DNA of 64,000 nucleotides from Streptomyces chryseus (GTDB lineage: Bacteria; Actinomycetota; Actinomycetes; Streptomycetales; Streptomycetaceae): positions 179,266 through 243,265 of the forward strand of contig NZ_BMVO01000007.1 of the NCBI RefSeq assembly GCF_014650755.1, written 5' to 3'. Under the pieces are notes generated by a model. The model did no database searches. It saw only the letters and a program-made list of their open reading frames with translations, and was not told where the DNA came from. A program made the translations under genes and the position numbers. This document shows, piece by piece, positions 17,112-24,666 of the stretch. The number at the start of each line of letters is the position of its first letter. Within the stretch, counting starts at the first letter, position 1.

Positions 17112-17142
17112 GGGAGCGGGCGCCCGGTCCTCGGTGCCCGGC

Positions 17143-17159
17143 ATTACCTGAGCGGTAAT
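17143..17159. promoter_or_regulatory. Inverted repeat, putative operator
   Basis: ATTACC, 5 bases, GGTAAT in the gap between the dehydrogenase and the DUF1330 gene. Size and symmetry fit a dimeric regulator. Confidence 0.4.
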
Positions 17160-17171
17160 CGACGGCCGTGG

Positions 17172-17222
17172 TCCCTCCCGGAACGATGTGGCGCGTCAGC
17201 CCGTCACACCGCCCGGGAGGGA
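17172..17222 (+). promoter_or_regulatory. Stem-loop masking the DUF1330 ribosome site
   Basis: TCCCTCCCGG (17172-17181) is complementary to CCGGGAGGGA (17213-17222), with a 31-base loop. The right arm is the Shine-Dalgarno sequence of the gene starting at 17228. Confidence 0.45.
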
Positions 17223-17227
17223 ACACC

Positions 17228-17575
17228 ATGAGCGCCTACGCCGTCGGTCACCTGCGCGCCGCCGCCCAGCACGAGGACATCTTCGTGTACATGGAGCGGA
17301 TCCAGGCCACCCTCGCCCCCTTCGGGGGACAGTTCCTCGTCCACGGCACGGGGGTGGAGGCCCTGGAGGGCGAGTGGCACGGAAACCTGGTCGTCATCGG
17401 CTTCCCCGACATGGCGAAGGCGCGCGACTGGTACGACTCCGAGGCCTACCAGGAGATCCTCCCGCTGCGCACGCGGCACGTCGCAGGGGAGGTCGTCCTG
17501 GTCGAGGGAGTCGCCCCCGGCTACGACGCGGCGGACACGGCGGCGCGACTGCGGCAGCGGCATCGGGCGGCCTGA
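17228..17575 (+). CDS. DUF1330 domain protein
   Basis: 115 residues, a ferredoxin-like alpha/beta dimeric-barrel fold typical of DUF1330: YAVGHLRAAAQHEDIFVYMERI at the start, a central GEWHGNLVVIGFPDMAKARDWYDSEAY and a final RHVAGEVVLVEG. No enzymatic role is established for the family. The ATG at 17228 has GGGAGGGAA upstream, inside a potential hairpin. Earlier in-frame codons (17168) would run through that hairpin and look non-coding. Confidence 0.85.
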   Translation: MSAYAVGHLRAAAQHEDIFVYMERIQATLAPFGGQFLVHGTGVEALEGEWHGNLVVIGFPDMAKARDWYDSEAYQEILPLRTRHVAGEVVLVEGVAPGYDAADTAARLRQRHRAA

Positions 17576-17611
17576 CGCGCGGTGGCGTACACCGTGGCGT
17601 CCGTCCACCGC

Positions 17612-17653
17612 CGCGCGTCGCGTGTGCCGACCCGCGCGTCGCGTGTGCCGGCC
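17612..17653. repeat. Tandem 21-bp repeat, two copies
   Basis: Two adjacent 21-base units identical at 20 positions lie in the 100-base gap between convergent genes. Two copies only; no function is evident. Confidence 0.6.
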
Positions 17654-17675
17654 CGCCCGGCGGGCAGCCGGTTCG

Positions 17676-18746
17676 TCACGGGCGGCCGGAGCCCAGCGCC
17701 GCGAGGCCGCGGGCGTGGTCGAAGGCCACCACCGTGTCGTTCGCCGAGGTCCACGGGGCCGCTCCGCACCACCCGCCGATCAGCCGGAACTGGGCGAGGG
17801 CCTCGGCGTAACGCCCGCACTTCACCAGCGTCGCGGCGAGCAGGTGCCGTATGGGCGGCAGCCGGTGATCGTCGGGGTCCGCCTGCGCGAGGTCGGCCTG
17901 GACGCGGGCGATCATCGGCTTGGTGGCCCAGGTGCGGTACGCCTCGTCGCCGTCCTGGAGCACGGCCTCGTGCACGGCGTCCAGGTAGATGCCGGAGAGC
18001 AGGGAACCGGCCGGCGCCGACACGGCCGCCTCCTTGGCGAACTTGAACATGAGCTTGTGGGAGCCGTACCACTTCTGGCACCAGTACTGGAGAGCCTGCC
18101 AGTGGGCGTCGTAGTGGTGCGGCGCGCGAGCCGTCACCTCGGCCCACAGGCCGTTGAACTCGTCGTGGGAGAGACCGAGTCCACGCGCGGCGGCGACCAT
18201 CGTGATCCACGGCGAGGGGTCGCGCGGCGCCAGCCGGGCCGCCTCGCGGGCGGCGTGCATCGCGGTCGGCAGCAGCTCTGCGAAGGTCTCCATCTGACCG
18301 TCGGAGGTCTCCTGCGCGTACTTCACACCGCGCGCCGCCCAGGCGCGCAGGAGGAGGGCGTGCGCGTGCACGACAACGGCGTCGGCGTCGTGCGGCATCC
18401 GGGCGCGCCAGGTCCGCAGCCAGCGCTCGTCCTCCACGGCGATGTCCGCGAAGACGCCGACGAGCCGCCAGCGCGCCTCCCAGTCCGCGTCGTCGGCGGC
18501 CGAGGCCAGCAGGCCGGCGGCGGGCTCCCAGTCACCGCCGCAGGCGGCCTCGACGGCGAGTCGGAGGGCGGGTTCGTCGCGGGGCGGACCGGAGCGGCCG
18601 GCGTCGAGCTGATCGCGGGGGACGAGCCCGTAGGCGGCCGCGTCGAAACGTTTGGCCTTCTGGTTGCGGAGGGCGAGGCGGGTGACATGGACGAGAGCCC
18701 AGGCAAGAACCGCGAGGCCGACGAAGGAGATGAGGTTCGTGAACAC
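17676..18746 (-). CDS. Membrane-anchored conserved protein, paralogue A
   Basis: 356 residues. One N-terminal span (~5-25) and a long helical cytoplasmic region with repeat-like Ala/Trp-rich helices. It shares order and motifs with the protein at 20861-21967: LAPRDPSPWITMVAAARGL against LAPGDPVPYITELTVARGL, RAPHHYDAHWQALQYWCQKWYGS against RAPAHMGAHLAALSYRSEKWHGS, and a final LLAATLVKCGRYAEALAQ against LLVLFLVRAERWAEAMNQ. No enzyme motif is seen; the helical repeats suggest a scaffold. I do not recognise a named function. Confidence 0.75.
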   Translation of the reverse strand: MFTNLISFVGLAVLAWALVHVTRLALRNQKAKRFDAAAYGLVPRDQLDAGRSGPPRDEPALRLAVEAACGGDWEPAAGLLASAADDADWEARWRLVGVFADIAVEDERWLRTWRARMPHDADAVVVHAHALLLRAWAARGVKYAQETSDGQMETFAELLPTAMHAAREAARLAPRDPSPWITMVAAARGLGLSHDEFNGLWAEVTARAPHHYDAHWQALQYWCQKWYGSHKLMFKFAKEAAVSAPAGSLLSGIYLDAVHEAVLQDGDEAYRTWATKPMIARVQADLAQADPDDHRLPPIRHLLAATLVKCGRYAEALAQFRLIGGWCGAAPWTSANDTVVAFDHARGLAALGSGRP

Positions 18747-18797
18747 GGGACGTAATCATCCCTGGTCACGGTCACGGTAAGCACACGGGCGGGAGAA

Positions 18798-19460
18798 TTA
18801 CCGGACTCGGTCGGCAGGGTGGACCGCGGCGCCGGTGCGAGCCGCCCACTGGTCGCGCTCCAGGGCGTACTCGACTTCGCCGTGTTCGGAGCCCTCGATG
18901 CTGTCGGGCCAGTCCCCGTACCAGCGGCGTACGAAGAGGAGGCCCGCCTTCTCCATCACGCGCCGCGAACGGGAGTTGACGTACATCGTGTCGGCGGTGA
19001 CGCGCCGCACGCCCAGCTCGGTGAAGCCCTTGTCGATCAGGGCGCGGGCTCCCTCGGTCGCGTAACCGCGTCCCCAGGCGGCGCGGCCGAGGCGGTAACC
19101 GAGTTCGACGACCTCGGCGCTGTCGTCGGCCGTCGGCCGGAATTCGAACCACCCGAGGAACACTCCCGTCGCCTTTTCCTCGGCGGCCCAGAAACCGCGG
19201 GTCCCGATGCACGGATAGTCGTGCGTCAGCCGGGGGAGTACGCGCTCGACCACGAAGGCACGGGTGGTGGGGCGGCCTCCGTTGAGGTAGCGCATGACTT
19301 CGGGGTCGCTGTCGAGGTCGACGAGACGGTCGACGTCGGTGGGGTGGTCGGTGTCGGTGAGGTGGGTGCGGTCGGCGCGGTGGTCGGCATCGGTGTCCGG
19401 CCCGGCCTCGGCGAAGGGGCGGAGTACGAGTCGGTCGGTCTCCAGAAAGGTGCGGCGCAT
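18798..19460 (-). CDS. GNAT acetyltransferase, RimJ/RimL type
   Basis: 220 residues. Starts RTFLETDRLVLRPF as in ribosomal-protein and antibiotic acetyltransferases. Core motif A is LGYRLGRAAWGRGYATEGARAL and motif B NSRSRRVMEKAGL. An insertion of about 25 residues rich in Asp, Thr and His (residues ~20-45) separates the first two strands and is encoded by degenerate GGTCGGTG-like DNA repeats. The ATG at 19460 starts at the conserved N-terminus; an upstream in-frame codon at 19496 adds only Arg/Gly residues. Substrate unknown. Confidence 0.85.
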   Translation of the reverse strand: MRRTFLETDRLVLRPFAEAGPDTDADHRADRTHLTDTDHPTDVDRLVDLDSDPEVMRYLNGGRPTTRAFVVERVLPRLTHDYPCIGTRGFWAAEEKATGVFLGWFEFRPTADDSAEVVELGYRLGRAAWGRGYATEGARALIDKGFTELGVRRVTADTMYVNSRSRRVMEKAGLLFVRRWYGDWPDSIEGSEHGEVEYALERDQWAARTGAAVHPADRVR

Positions 19461-19520
19461 GGTCCGATCGTCGCGCCGGCCTCCGACGGCCGCCACCGAA
19501 TAACGCGGGGCAGAGGCAGG

Positions 19521-19934
19521 TCAGTTCGCGGACGCCAGGACCGCTCGTACGAACGCGGCGGGCGGCGCGTAGGCGTGGGCCTCGACGTAGTGGGTGATCA
19601 GCTCGGGTGCGGCGTAGACGACGCCGTCCCCGAGGACGCGTATCTCGGCGCTGCCGCGCGGACAGGTGTCACGGGCGCCGAGCAGGCCGAGCGACCGCGC
19701 GGCACACCAGGGGCAGAAGTGGTAGCCACGGGTCTGCTGGGCACGGTGGGTCTGCTGCATGCCCCTGAGCGCTTCCACCAGACCGGCGGGTGCGTCGCCC
19801 TTGGCGTACGGCCGGACCCGCCCCAGCCAGCCGACGTTCACGTGCGGCAGCGCTTGGGGGGCGGTGGGAGCTCTGCTGGGAGTCCTGTTGTCCGTGTCGT
19901 AGGTGTACGGCGTCAGATCTGCGTAGTAAGTCAT
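19521..19934 (-). CDS. Conserved hypothetical protein with FCPWC motif
   Basis: 137 residues, soluble. Begins MTYYADLTPYTYD, followed by NVGWLGRVRPYAKGD and a central H-x-C-P-W-C segment (GYHFCPWCAAR) with a further Cys near 90, a possible metal or redox site. The C-terminus EIRVLGDGVVYAAPELITHYVEAH is like small Streptomyces proteins of the DUF7919-type group, an assignment I hold loosely. A promoter cannot be placed with certainty in the 194-base gap upstream, which otherwise shows nothing clear. Confidence 0.6.
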   Translation of the reverse strand: MTYYADLTPYTYDTDNRTPSRAPTAPQALPHVNVGWLGRVRPYAKGDAPAGLVEALRGMQQTHRAQQTRGYHFCPWCAARSLGLLGARDTCPRGSAEIRVLGDGVVYAAPELITHYVEAHAYAPPAAFVRAVLASAN

Positions 19935-20128
19935 GGTTGCTGTCTACCAGTCGGATCACACCGATCGGTCAGCGGCGGGCCCGAAGCTCGGTGCGGCGCC
20001 CGCCACCGCGTCGCACGTGAGCGCCGGTGGTGGTCCAGAACCCGCAGATGGTGAGTGGAAGCTACGGGTGTGACGGGTGCGGTCGGTGAGGCGGTGAAAT
20101 TCGTTGAGTGTCCGCTTTGGTTCGCTGC

Positions 20129-20788
20129 TCAGCTGGTCTTCGCCACACCGATCGGGCAACTGACGCCCGTGCCGCCGGTGCCGCAGTAACCCGCCGGGTT
20201 TTTGTCGAGGTACTGCTGGTGGTACGGCTCCGCCGGCCAGAAGGGGCGGGTGTCCGCCGGGAGGATCTCCGTGGTGATCGTGGAGTGGCCGGAGTACGTG
20301 AGGACCTTCTGGTACGCCTCGCGCGACGCCTCGGCGGCCGCCGCCTGGGCGGGGGAGTGGGTGTAGATCGCCGAGCGGTACTGCGTGCCCACGTCGTTGC
20401 CCTGGCGGAAGCCCTGGGTCGGGTCGTGGTTCTCCCAGAAGACCTTCAGGAGCTGCTCGTACGAGACGGCCGACGGGTCGAAGACCACCCTGACCGCCTC
20501 CGTGTGGCCCGTGAGGCCCGAGCACGCCTCCTCGTAGGCCGGGTTCTCGGTGTAGCCGCCCTGGTAGCCGACCAGCGTCGTCCAGACGCCGTCCGTCTGC
20601 CAGAACTTGCGCTCCGCGCCCCAGAAACAGCCCATGCCGAAGTCGGCAGTCTCCAGGCCGTCGGGGTACGGCCCCACGAGCGGGTTGCCGAGGACCGTGT
20701 GCCGGGACGGGACGTCGAACTCGGGGGTCGGGCGGCCCTTCAGGGCCTGCTCCGGGGTGGGGAGCTGGGGGGTACGGCCGAACATCAT
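20129..20788 (-). CDS. msrA: Peptide-methionine (S)-S-oxide reductase
   Basis: 219 residues. Repairs S-methionine sulfoxide in proteins using thioredoxin. The catalytic motif GCFWG has its nucleophilic Cys at 54, and the recycling Cys residues lie in the C-terminal [15 protein letters not shown]. Start codons are stacked (GTG 20791, ATG 20788, ATG 20785); the first ATG has the best spacing from GGAGA. A sigma-R-type promoter lies 36 bases upstream, matching the known induction of msrA by disulfide stress in Streptomyces. No msrB is adjacent. Confidence 0.95.
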   Translation of the reverse strand: MMFGRTPQLPTPEQALKGRPTPEFDVPSRHTVLGNPLVGPYPDGLETADFGMGCFWGAERKFWQTDGVWTTLVGYQGGYTENPAYEEACSGLTGHTEAVRVVFDPSAVSYEQLLKVFWENHDPTQGFRQGNDVGTQYRSAIYTHSPAQAAAAEASREAYQKVLTYSGHSTITTEILPADTRPFWPAEPYHQQYLDKNPAGYCGTGGTGVSCPIGVAKTS

Positions 20789-20823
20789 CACTCGGTCTCC
20801 TTCGCGGGGGGCGGCACCGGGAG

Positions 20824-20849
20824 AACGTTCGGGTGCCGCCTGGAATTCC
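20824..20849 (-). promoter_or_regulatory. Sigma-R promoter of msrA
   Basis: On the minus strand GGAAT, exactly 18 bases, GTT: a perfect match to the Streptomyces SigR consensus (thiol-oxidative stress). The leader would be about 30 bases. Confidence 0.75.
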
Positions 20850-20860
20850 GCGCGGGCGGG

Positions 20861-21967
20861 TCAGCCCGGCAGGGTCGCCGGGCTGCCGCCGTTCGCCTCG
20901 TAGCCGGCGACCGCCAGCGCGCGGTACACGGCGTAGTCCGCCGCCGGGTCCGGGCTGTGCGTCCAGGGCAGCGCGCCGACGTGGCCGTCCACGTGCCGCA
21001 GCTGGTTCATCGCCTCCGCCCAGCGTTCGGCGCGTACCAGGAAGAGGACCAGCAGGTGACGTACGTGCGCCAGCATCGGGTCGTCGGGGCGGGCGGCGTG
21101 CACCGCGTAGAGCGCGCCCTCCATGGCCCTCGTCACCACCGCGCTCTGGTAGAAACCGTTGACGAGGTTGACCTCGGGCAGGTGCTCGTACACGGCGAAC
21201 AGGGGCAGCGCCGCGAGCAGTGAGCCCTGCGGGGCGCGGGCGGCGGCAGCGGTCGCGAAGGTGTCGGCGGCGTTCCGGGAACCGTGCCACTTCTCGCTGC
21301 GGTAGCTGAGCGCGGCGAGGTGCGCGCCCATGTGGGCCGGTGCGCGGTCCAGGATCTTCGCCCACAGCTGGTCGAACTCCGGCTCGGGGTAGGCGAGTCC
21401 GCGCGCCACGGTCAGCTCGGTGATGTACGGGACCGGGTCGCCCGGCGCCAGCAGCGCCGCCTCGCCGCACACCGTGCGGGCCTCCTCCAGGATGATCCGG
21501 AAGTCGTTCGTACCGGGCGTCGACGTACGCCACGCCTGCTGCACCAGGAACTCGGCGTGCACCTGCGCGCCGCCCGCGTCCTTCGGCGACTCGGCCCGCC
21601 ACGCCCGCAGCCAGCGCCCGCCCTCGCCCGGGTGCTGGGCCAGCTCCAGCGAGGCCGCCCCGGCGAACGCCTGCACACGCTGCCAGCGCACCTCGCCCTC
21701 CTTGGGCGTGCCCGCGAGGAGCTGTGCGGCGGCCCGCCAGTCCTGCGAGCGCTGCACGACTTCCAGGACGTCTTCCAGGTCCTGGTCCGGGCCCGGCATC
21801 CGCACGTCGAGCAGTTCCTGGCGTACGAAACCGTAGTCGGCCGGGTCGGCGGCGTCGGGGGAGCCGGGCGCGACCAGGCGGATGCCGCCGCCGCGCCTGC
21901 GCAGGACGACAGGGCCGATGACCGCCGCCAGCATGCACAGAGCGATCAGGAACCAGAGAATCTCCAT
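20861..21967 (-). CDS. Membrane-anchored conserved protein, paralogue B
   Basis: 368 residues. One N-terminal span (~4-22) followed by RRRGG and a helical cytoplasmic region. Clearly related along its length to the protein at 17676-18746 (shared motifs listed there). Probably a duplicated scaffold-type family; no catalytic motif is seen. It is divergent from the cystathionine gene, 69 bases apart, and lies just upstream of msrA on the same strand, but the SigR promoter between them separates msrA functionally. Confidence 0.75.
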   Translation of the reverse strand: MEILWFLIALCMLAAVIGPVVLRRRGGGIRLVAPGSPDAADPADYGFVRQELLDVRMPGPDQDLEDVLEVVQRSQDWRAAAQLLAGTPKEGEVRWQRVQAFAGAASLELAQHPGEGGRWLRAWRAESPKDAGGAQVHAEFLVQQAWRTSTPGTNDFRIILEEARTVCGEAALLAPGDPVPYITELTVARGLAYPEPEFDQLWAKILDRAPAHMGAHLAALSYRSEKWHGSRNAADTFATAAAARAPQGSLLAALPLFAVYEHLPEVNLVNGFYQSAVVTRAMEGALYAVHAARPDDPMLAHVRHLLVLFLVRAERWAEAMNQLRHVDGHVGALPWTHSPDPAADYAVYRALAVAGYEANGGSPATLPG

Positions 21968-22022
21968 GGCTCCATTGTCCCGGACCGCGCGGGGACGGCG
22001 GTGGGCGGAGGTGCGGACGAAC

Positions 22023-22028
22023 TACGCT
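22023..22028 (+). promoter_or_regulatory. Leaderless -10 element of the cystathionine gene
   Basis: TACGCT ends 8 bases before the ATG at 22037, and no ribosome site is seen. Confidence 0.5.
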
Positions 22029-22036
22029 CGTGCCTC

Positions 22037-23182
22037 ATGAGTGACCACCACAGCTTCGAGACCATCGCGATCCACGCCGGAAACACCGCGGACCCCCTCA
22101 CGGGCGCGGTCGTACCGCCGATCTACCAGGTCTCCACGTACAAGCAGGACGGCGTCGGCGGGCTGCGCGGCGGCTACGAGTACAGCCGCAGCGCCAACCC
22201 GACCCGCACGGCCCTGGAGGAGAACCTGGCGGCGCTGGAGGGCGGCAGCCTCGGGCTGGCCTTCGCGTCGGGCCTGGCGGCGGAGGACTGCCTGCTGCGG
22301 ACCCTGCTGAGCCCGGGCGACCACGTGGTCATCCCGAACGACGCGTACGGCGGCACCTTCCGCCTGTTCGCCAAGGTCGTCTCGCGGTGGGGCGTCGAGT
22401 TCTCGGTCGCCGACACCTCCGACCCGGCGGCGGTACGGGCGGCCCTGACCCCCAGGACCAAGGCGATCTGGGTCGAGACCCCCTCGAACCCGCTCCTGGG
22501 CATCAGTGACATCCAGGCGCTCGCGGGCGTCGCGCGCGCGGCCGGCGTCCGCCTGGTCGTCGACAACACCTTCGCGAGCCCCTACCTCCAGCAGCCGCTG
22601 GCGCTCGGCGCGGACGTCGTCGTGCACTCGACCACGAAGTACATGGGCGGCCACTCGGACGTCGTCGGCGGCGCGCTGATCGTCAACGACACGGCGCTCG
22701 GCGAGGAGCTGGCCTACCACCAGAACGCGATGGGCGCGGTCGCCGGGCCCTTCGACGCGTGGCTGGTGCTGCGGGGCATCAAGACGCTCGCCGTGCGGAT
22801 GGACCGCCACAGCGAGAACGCGACGCGGGTCGCGGAGATGCTGACGGGCCACCCGCGCGTCACCGAGGTCCTCTACCCGGGGCTGCCGGAGCACCCGGGG
22901 CACGAGGTGGCCGCCAAGCAGATGAAGGCGTTCGGCGGGATGGTGTCGTTCCGCGTCGAGGGCGGCGAGGAGGCGGCGGTCGAGGTCTGCAACCGTGCCA
23001 GGCTCTTCACGCTCGGTGAGTCGCTGGGCGGCGTCGAGTCCCTGATCGAGCACCCGGGCCGGATGACGCACGCGTCGGTGGTGGGTTCGGCGCTGGAGGT
23101 CCCGGGCGACCTGGTGCGGCTGTCGGTCGGCATCGAGTCGGGCGACGACCTGCTGGCCGACCTCAAGCAGATGCTGGGCTGA
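22037..23182 (+). CDS. Cystathionine gamma-synthase / gamma-lyase
   Basis: 381 residues. PLP enzyme of the Cys/Met metabolism family, either condensing cysteine with an activated homoserine or cleaving cystathionine to cysteine. The PLP-binding Lys is 201 in HSTTKYMGGHSD; the substrate/cofactor signature YEYSRSANPTRTALE (~48-62) and the C-terminal ESLGGVESLIEHPGRMTH are typical. The two activities cannot be told apart from motifs alone; in actinomycetes such proteins often supply reverse transsulfuration and hence cysteine for mycothiol. Monocistronic, ended by a hairpin. Confidence 0.92.
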   Translation: MSDHHSFETIAIHAGNTADPLTGAVVPPIYQVSTYKQDGVGGLRGGYEYSRSANPTRTALEENLAALEGGSLGLAFASGLAAEDCLLRTLLSPGDHVVIPNDAYGGTFRLFAKVVSRWGVEFSVADTSDPAAVRAALTPRTKAIWVETPSNPLLGISDIQALAGVARAAGVRLVVDNTFASPYLQQPLALGADVVVHSTTKYMGGHSDVVGGALIVNDTALGEELAYHQNAMGAVAGPFDAWLVLRGIKTLAVRMDRHSENATRVAEMLTGHPRVTEVLYPGLPEHPGHEVAAKQMKAFGGMVSFRVEGGEEAAVEVCNRARLFTLGESLGGVESLIEHPGRMTHASVVGSALEVPGDLVRLSVGIESGDDLLADLKQMLG

Positions 23183-23196
23183 CCCGCCGGGCGCGC

Positions 23197-23227
23197 GCCG
23201 GAGGGGCGGACCGCCGGCCCCTCCGGC
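23197..23227. terminator. Hairpin between convergent genes
   Basis: Ten-base perfect arms (GCCGGAGGGG and its complement) with an 11-base loop start 15 bases after the cystathionine gene stop and end just before the convergent gene's stop. Confidence 0.65.
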
Positions 23228-23233
23228 ACCGGC

Positions 23234-23479
23234 TCACCACCCCTCCAGGGGCGGGGCGATCTCCGACGGCGGTACCACCCACGGCTGCTCCAGCACCGCC
23301 CACACCGCGAACGTCACCGCCGCGAGGGCCAGCAGCAGCCACAGCAGCCGTCGCGCCAGCCGCCGGCGGCGCAGCAGGCGGGCGCCGCGCTCGGCGGCGC
23401 GCGTCCCCAGGTCGGCCGGGACCGGGGGGTGCGCGGTCTCCAGCATCCGGCGGACCTCGTCCTGCTTGCGGTCGCTCAC
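23234..23479 (-). CDS. Small membrane protein downstream of the sigma-like gene
   Basis: 81 residues. A charged N-terminal region (SDRKQDEVRRMLETAHPPVP), an Arg-rich stretch (LLRRRRLARR), one membrane span (~45-62) and a short outside tail ending in Pro/Trp. The GTG at 23479 overlaps the stop of the upstream sigma-like gene by 4 bases (GTGA), so it is translated by coupling. Position and topology suggest a membrane partner, perhaps an anti-sigma-like protein, but there is no recognisable anti-sigma domain. Confidence 0.65.
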   Translation of the reverse strand: MSDRKQDEVRRMLETAHPPVPADLGTRAAERGARLLRRRRLARRLLWLLLALAAVTFAVWAVLEQPWVVPPSEIAPPLEGW

Positions 23480-23950
23480 GGCGTGGCCACCGTGCGCACC
23501 GGCCCGGCCGGGGCACGCGGTCCGCTGCGCATCGTGGCCGTCGCCCGCGTACAGATCGCCCGCACCCGCTCCGCCGGGAGCCCGAGCAGCGCGGCCGTCT
23601 GCTCCTCGGCGACGCCTTCGTACAGCCGCAGGACCAGCACCAGCCGCTCCTGGGGTGTCAGCCGCTCCAGCACCCCGCCGCCGTGCTGCCGGTAGTGCCA
23701 CGCGCCGCGCGCGAAACGGGCGGCGAGCTCCTGGCGGGTGCGGTCGTACGGGTCCTCGCCGCGCAGCCGGTCCCAGTCCGCGTACGTACGGGCCAGCGCG
23801 GCGGTGAGCAGGCGCCGCGCGCGGGTTGTCGTCGGCCGGCTCCGCCGTCAGCAGTGTCGTGGCATGCAGCAGTCTTCCTGCCGCGCCCGCGACGAACGCC
23901 TCGAACTCGCGGGCCCTGCGGCGATGCCGAATCGCCTGCCGCTCTCGCAC
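23476..23950 (-). pseudogene. ECF/SigE-like sigma factor gene with a frameshift
   Basis: From the GTG at 23950 the first ~44 codons read RERQAIRHRRRAREFEAF, VAGAAGRLLHATTLLTAEP, like sigma region 2. At 23818-23823, in a GCGC run, the frame is lost. One base shift restores RRLLTAALARTYADWDRLRG, then region 4 (LTPQERLVLVLRLYEGVAEEQTA, LLGLPAERVRAICTRA) to the TGA at 23476. Whole product would be ~157 residues. Either a genuine mutation or a sequencing error in GC-rich DNA; the conserved second half argues that decay, if real, is recent. Confidence 0.65.
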
Positions 23951-23982
23951 GCCCTCATATCAGGGCAGGAACGGGCCCGGGG

Positions 23983-24519
23983 TCAAGAGGTCGGAGGCAC
24001 CTCTGCGCCGGTGGGCGCGGCCTCGGCACCCGCCTCGACGCCGGCCGCGCCCTGGCGGGCCGACAGCGCGGAGTTGAAGCGCGTGAGGAGCGTGCAGAAC
24101 GCGTCGCGCTCCTCCTCGGTCCAGCCGTCCGTCACCTGGGCCATCAGCTCGCGCCGAGAGGAGCGCACCTCGTCGAGCCGCGCCTGCCCGCGCGGCGACA
24201 GCTGGAGCACGACCGCGCGGCCGTCCTCGGGGTGCGACGTGCGCTTGACGAGACCCGTGTCGACGAGCGGCGCGACCTGCCGGGTCACGGTCGACGAGTC
24301 GATCCCCATGCCCGCGGCCAGCGCCTTGACGCCCATCGGGCCTTCCTGGTCGAGCCGGTTGAGCAGCAGGTAGGCCGCGCGGTCCATGGAGTTGCGGACC
24401 TGACCCACTCCGCCGAGCCTCGTCTGCTCGGCGCGGCGGGCGAAGACGGCCACCTGGTGCTGGAGGGCATCGAGGAGGCCGGTGTCCGGATCAGTCGTCA
24501 TGTCCTGGGAAGTGGGCAT
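23983..24519 (-). CDS. MarR family transcriptional regulator
   Basis: 178 residues. Winged-helix domain ~35-140 with GVKALAAGMGIDSSTVTRQVAPLVDTGLVKR as recognition helices and HPEDGRAVVLQLSPRG as the wing; Ala/Pro-rich tail. Such proteins repress efflux or catabolic genes and are released by small ligands or oxidation. The ATG at 24519 has GAAGAGAG upstream at 9 bases; the ATG at 24501 is an alternative. Divergent from threonine dehydratase across 147 bases, where GTACGC and GCGTAC face each other 14 bases apart (24566-24591), a possible operator. Confidence 0.88.
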   Translation of the reverse strand: MPTSQDMTTDPDTGLLDALQHQVAVFARRAEQTRLGGVGQVRNSMDRAAYLLLNRLDQEGPMGVKALAAGMGIDSSTVTRQVAPLVDTGLVKRTSHPEDGRAVVLQLSPRGQARLDEVRSSRRELMAQVTDGWTEEERDAFCTLLTRFNSALSARQGAAGVEAGAEAAPTGAEVPPTS

Positions 24520-24666
24520 GGCTGGGGGCTCTCTTCGTGCGGTGGTCGGTGTGGTGGGGGACAGAGTACGCGGGTGGCAGCGGGTGCGTACCGGCGCTGC
24601 GAGAAACGGTGCGAAGCCCCCGGCGCCCGGCAGGCGCCCGGCCGGCGAGCTGCCAGACTTGCGGTC

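Noticed and set aside
17612..17653. Tandem 21-bp repeats as a CRISPR fragment
   Set aside because: Only two adjacent units, no spacers, no cas genes.
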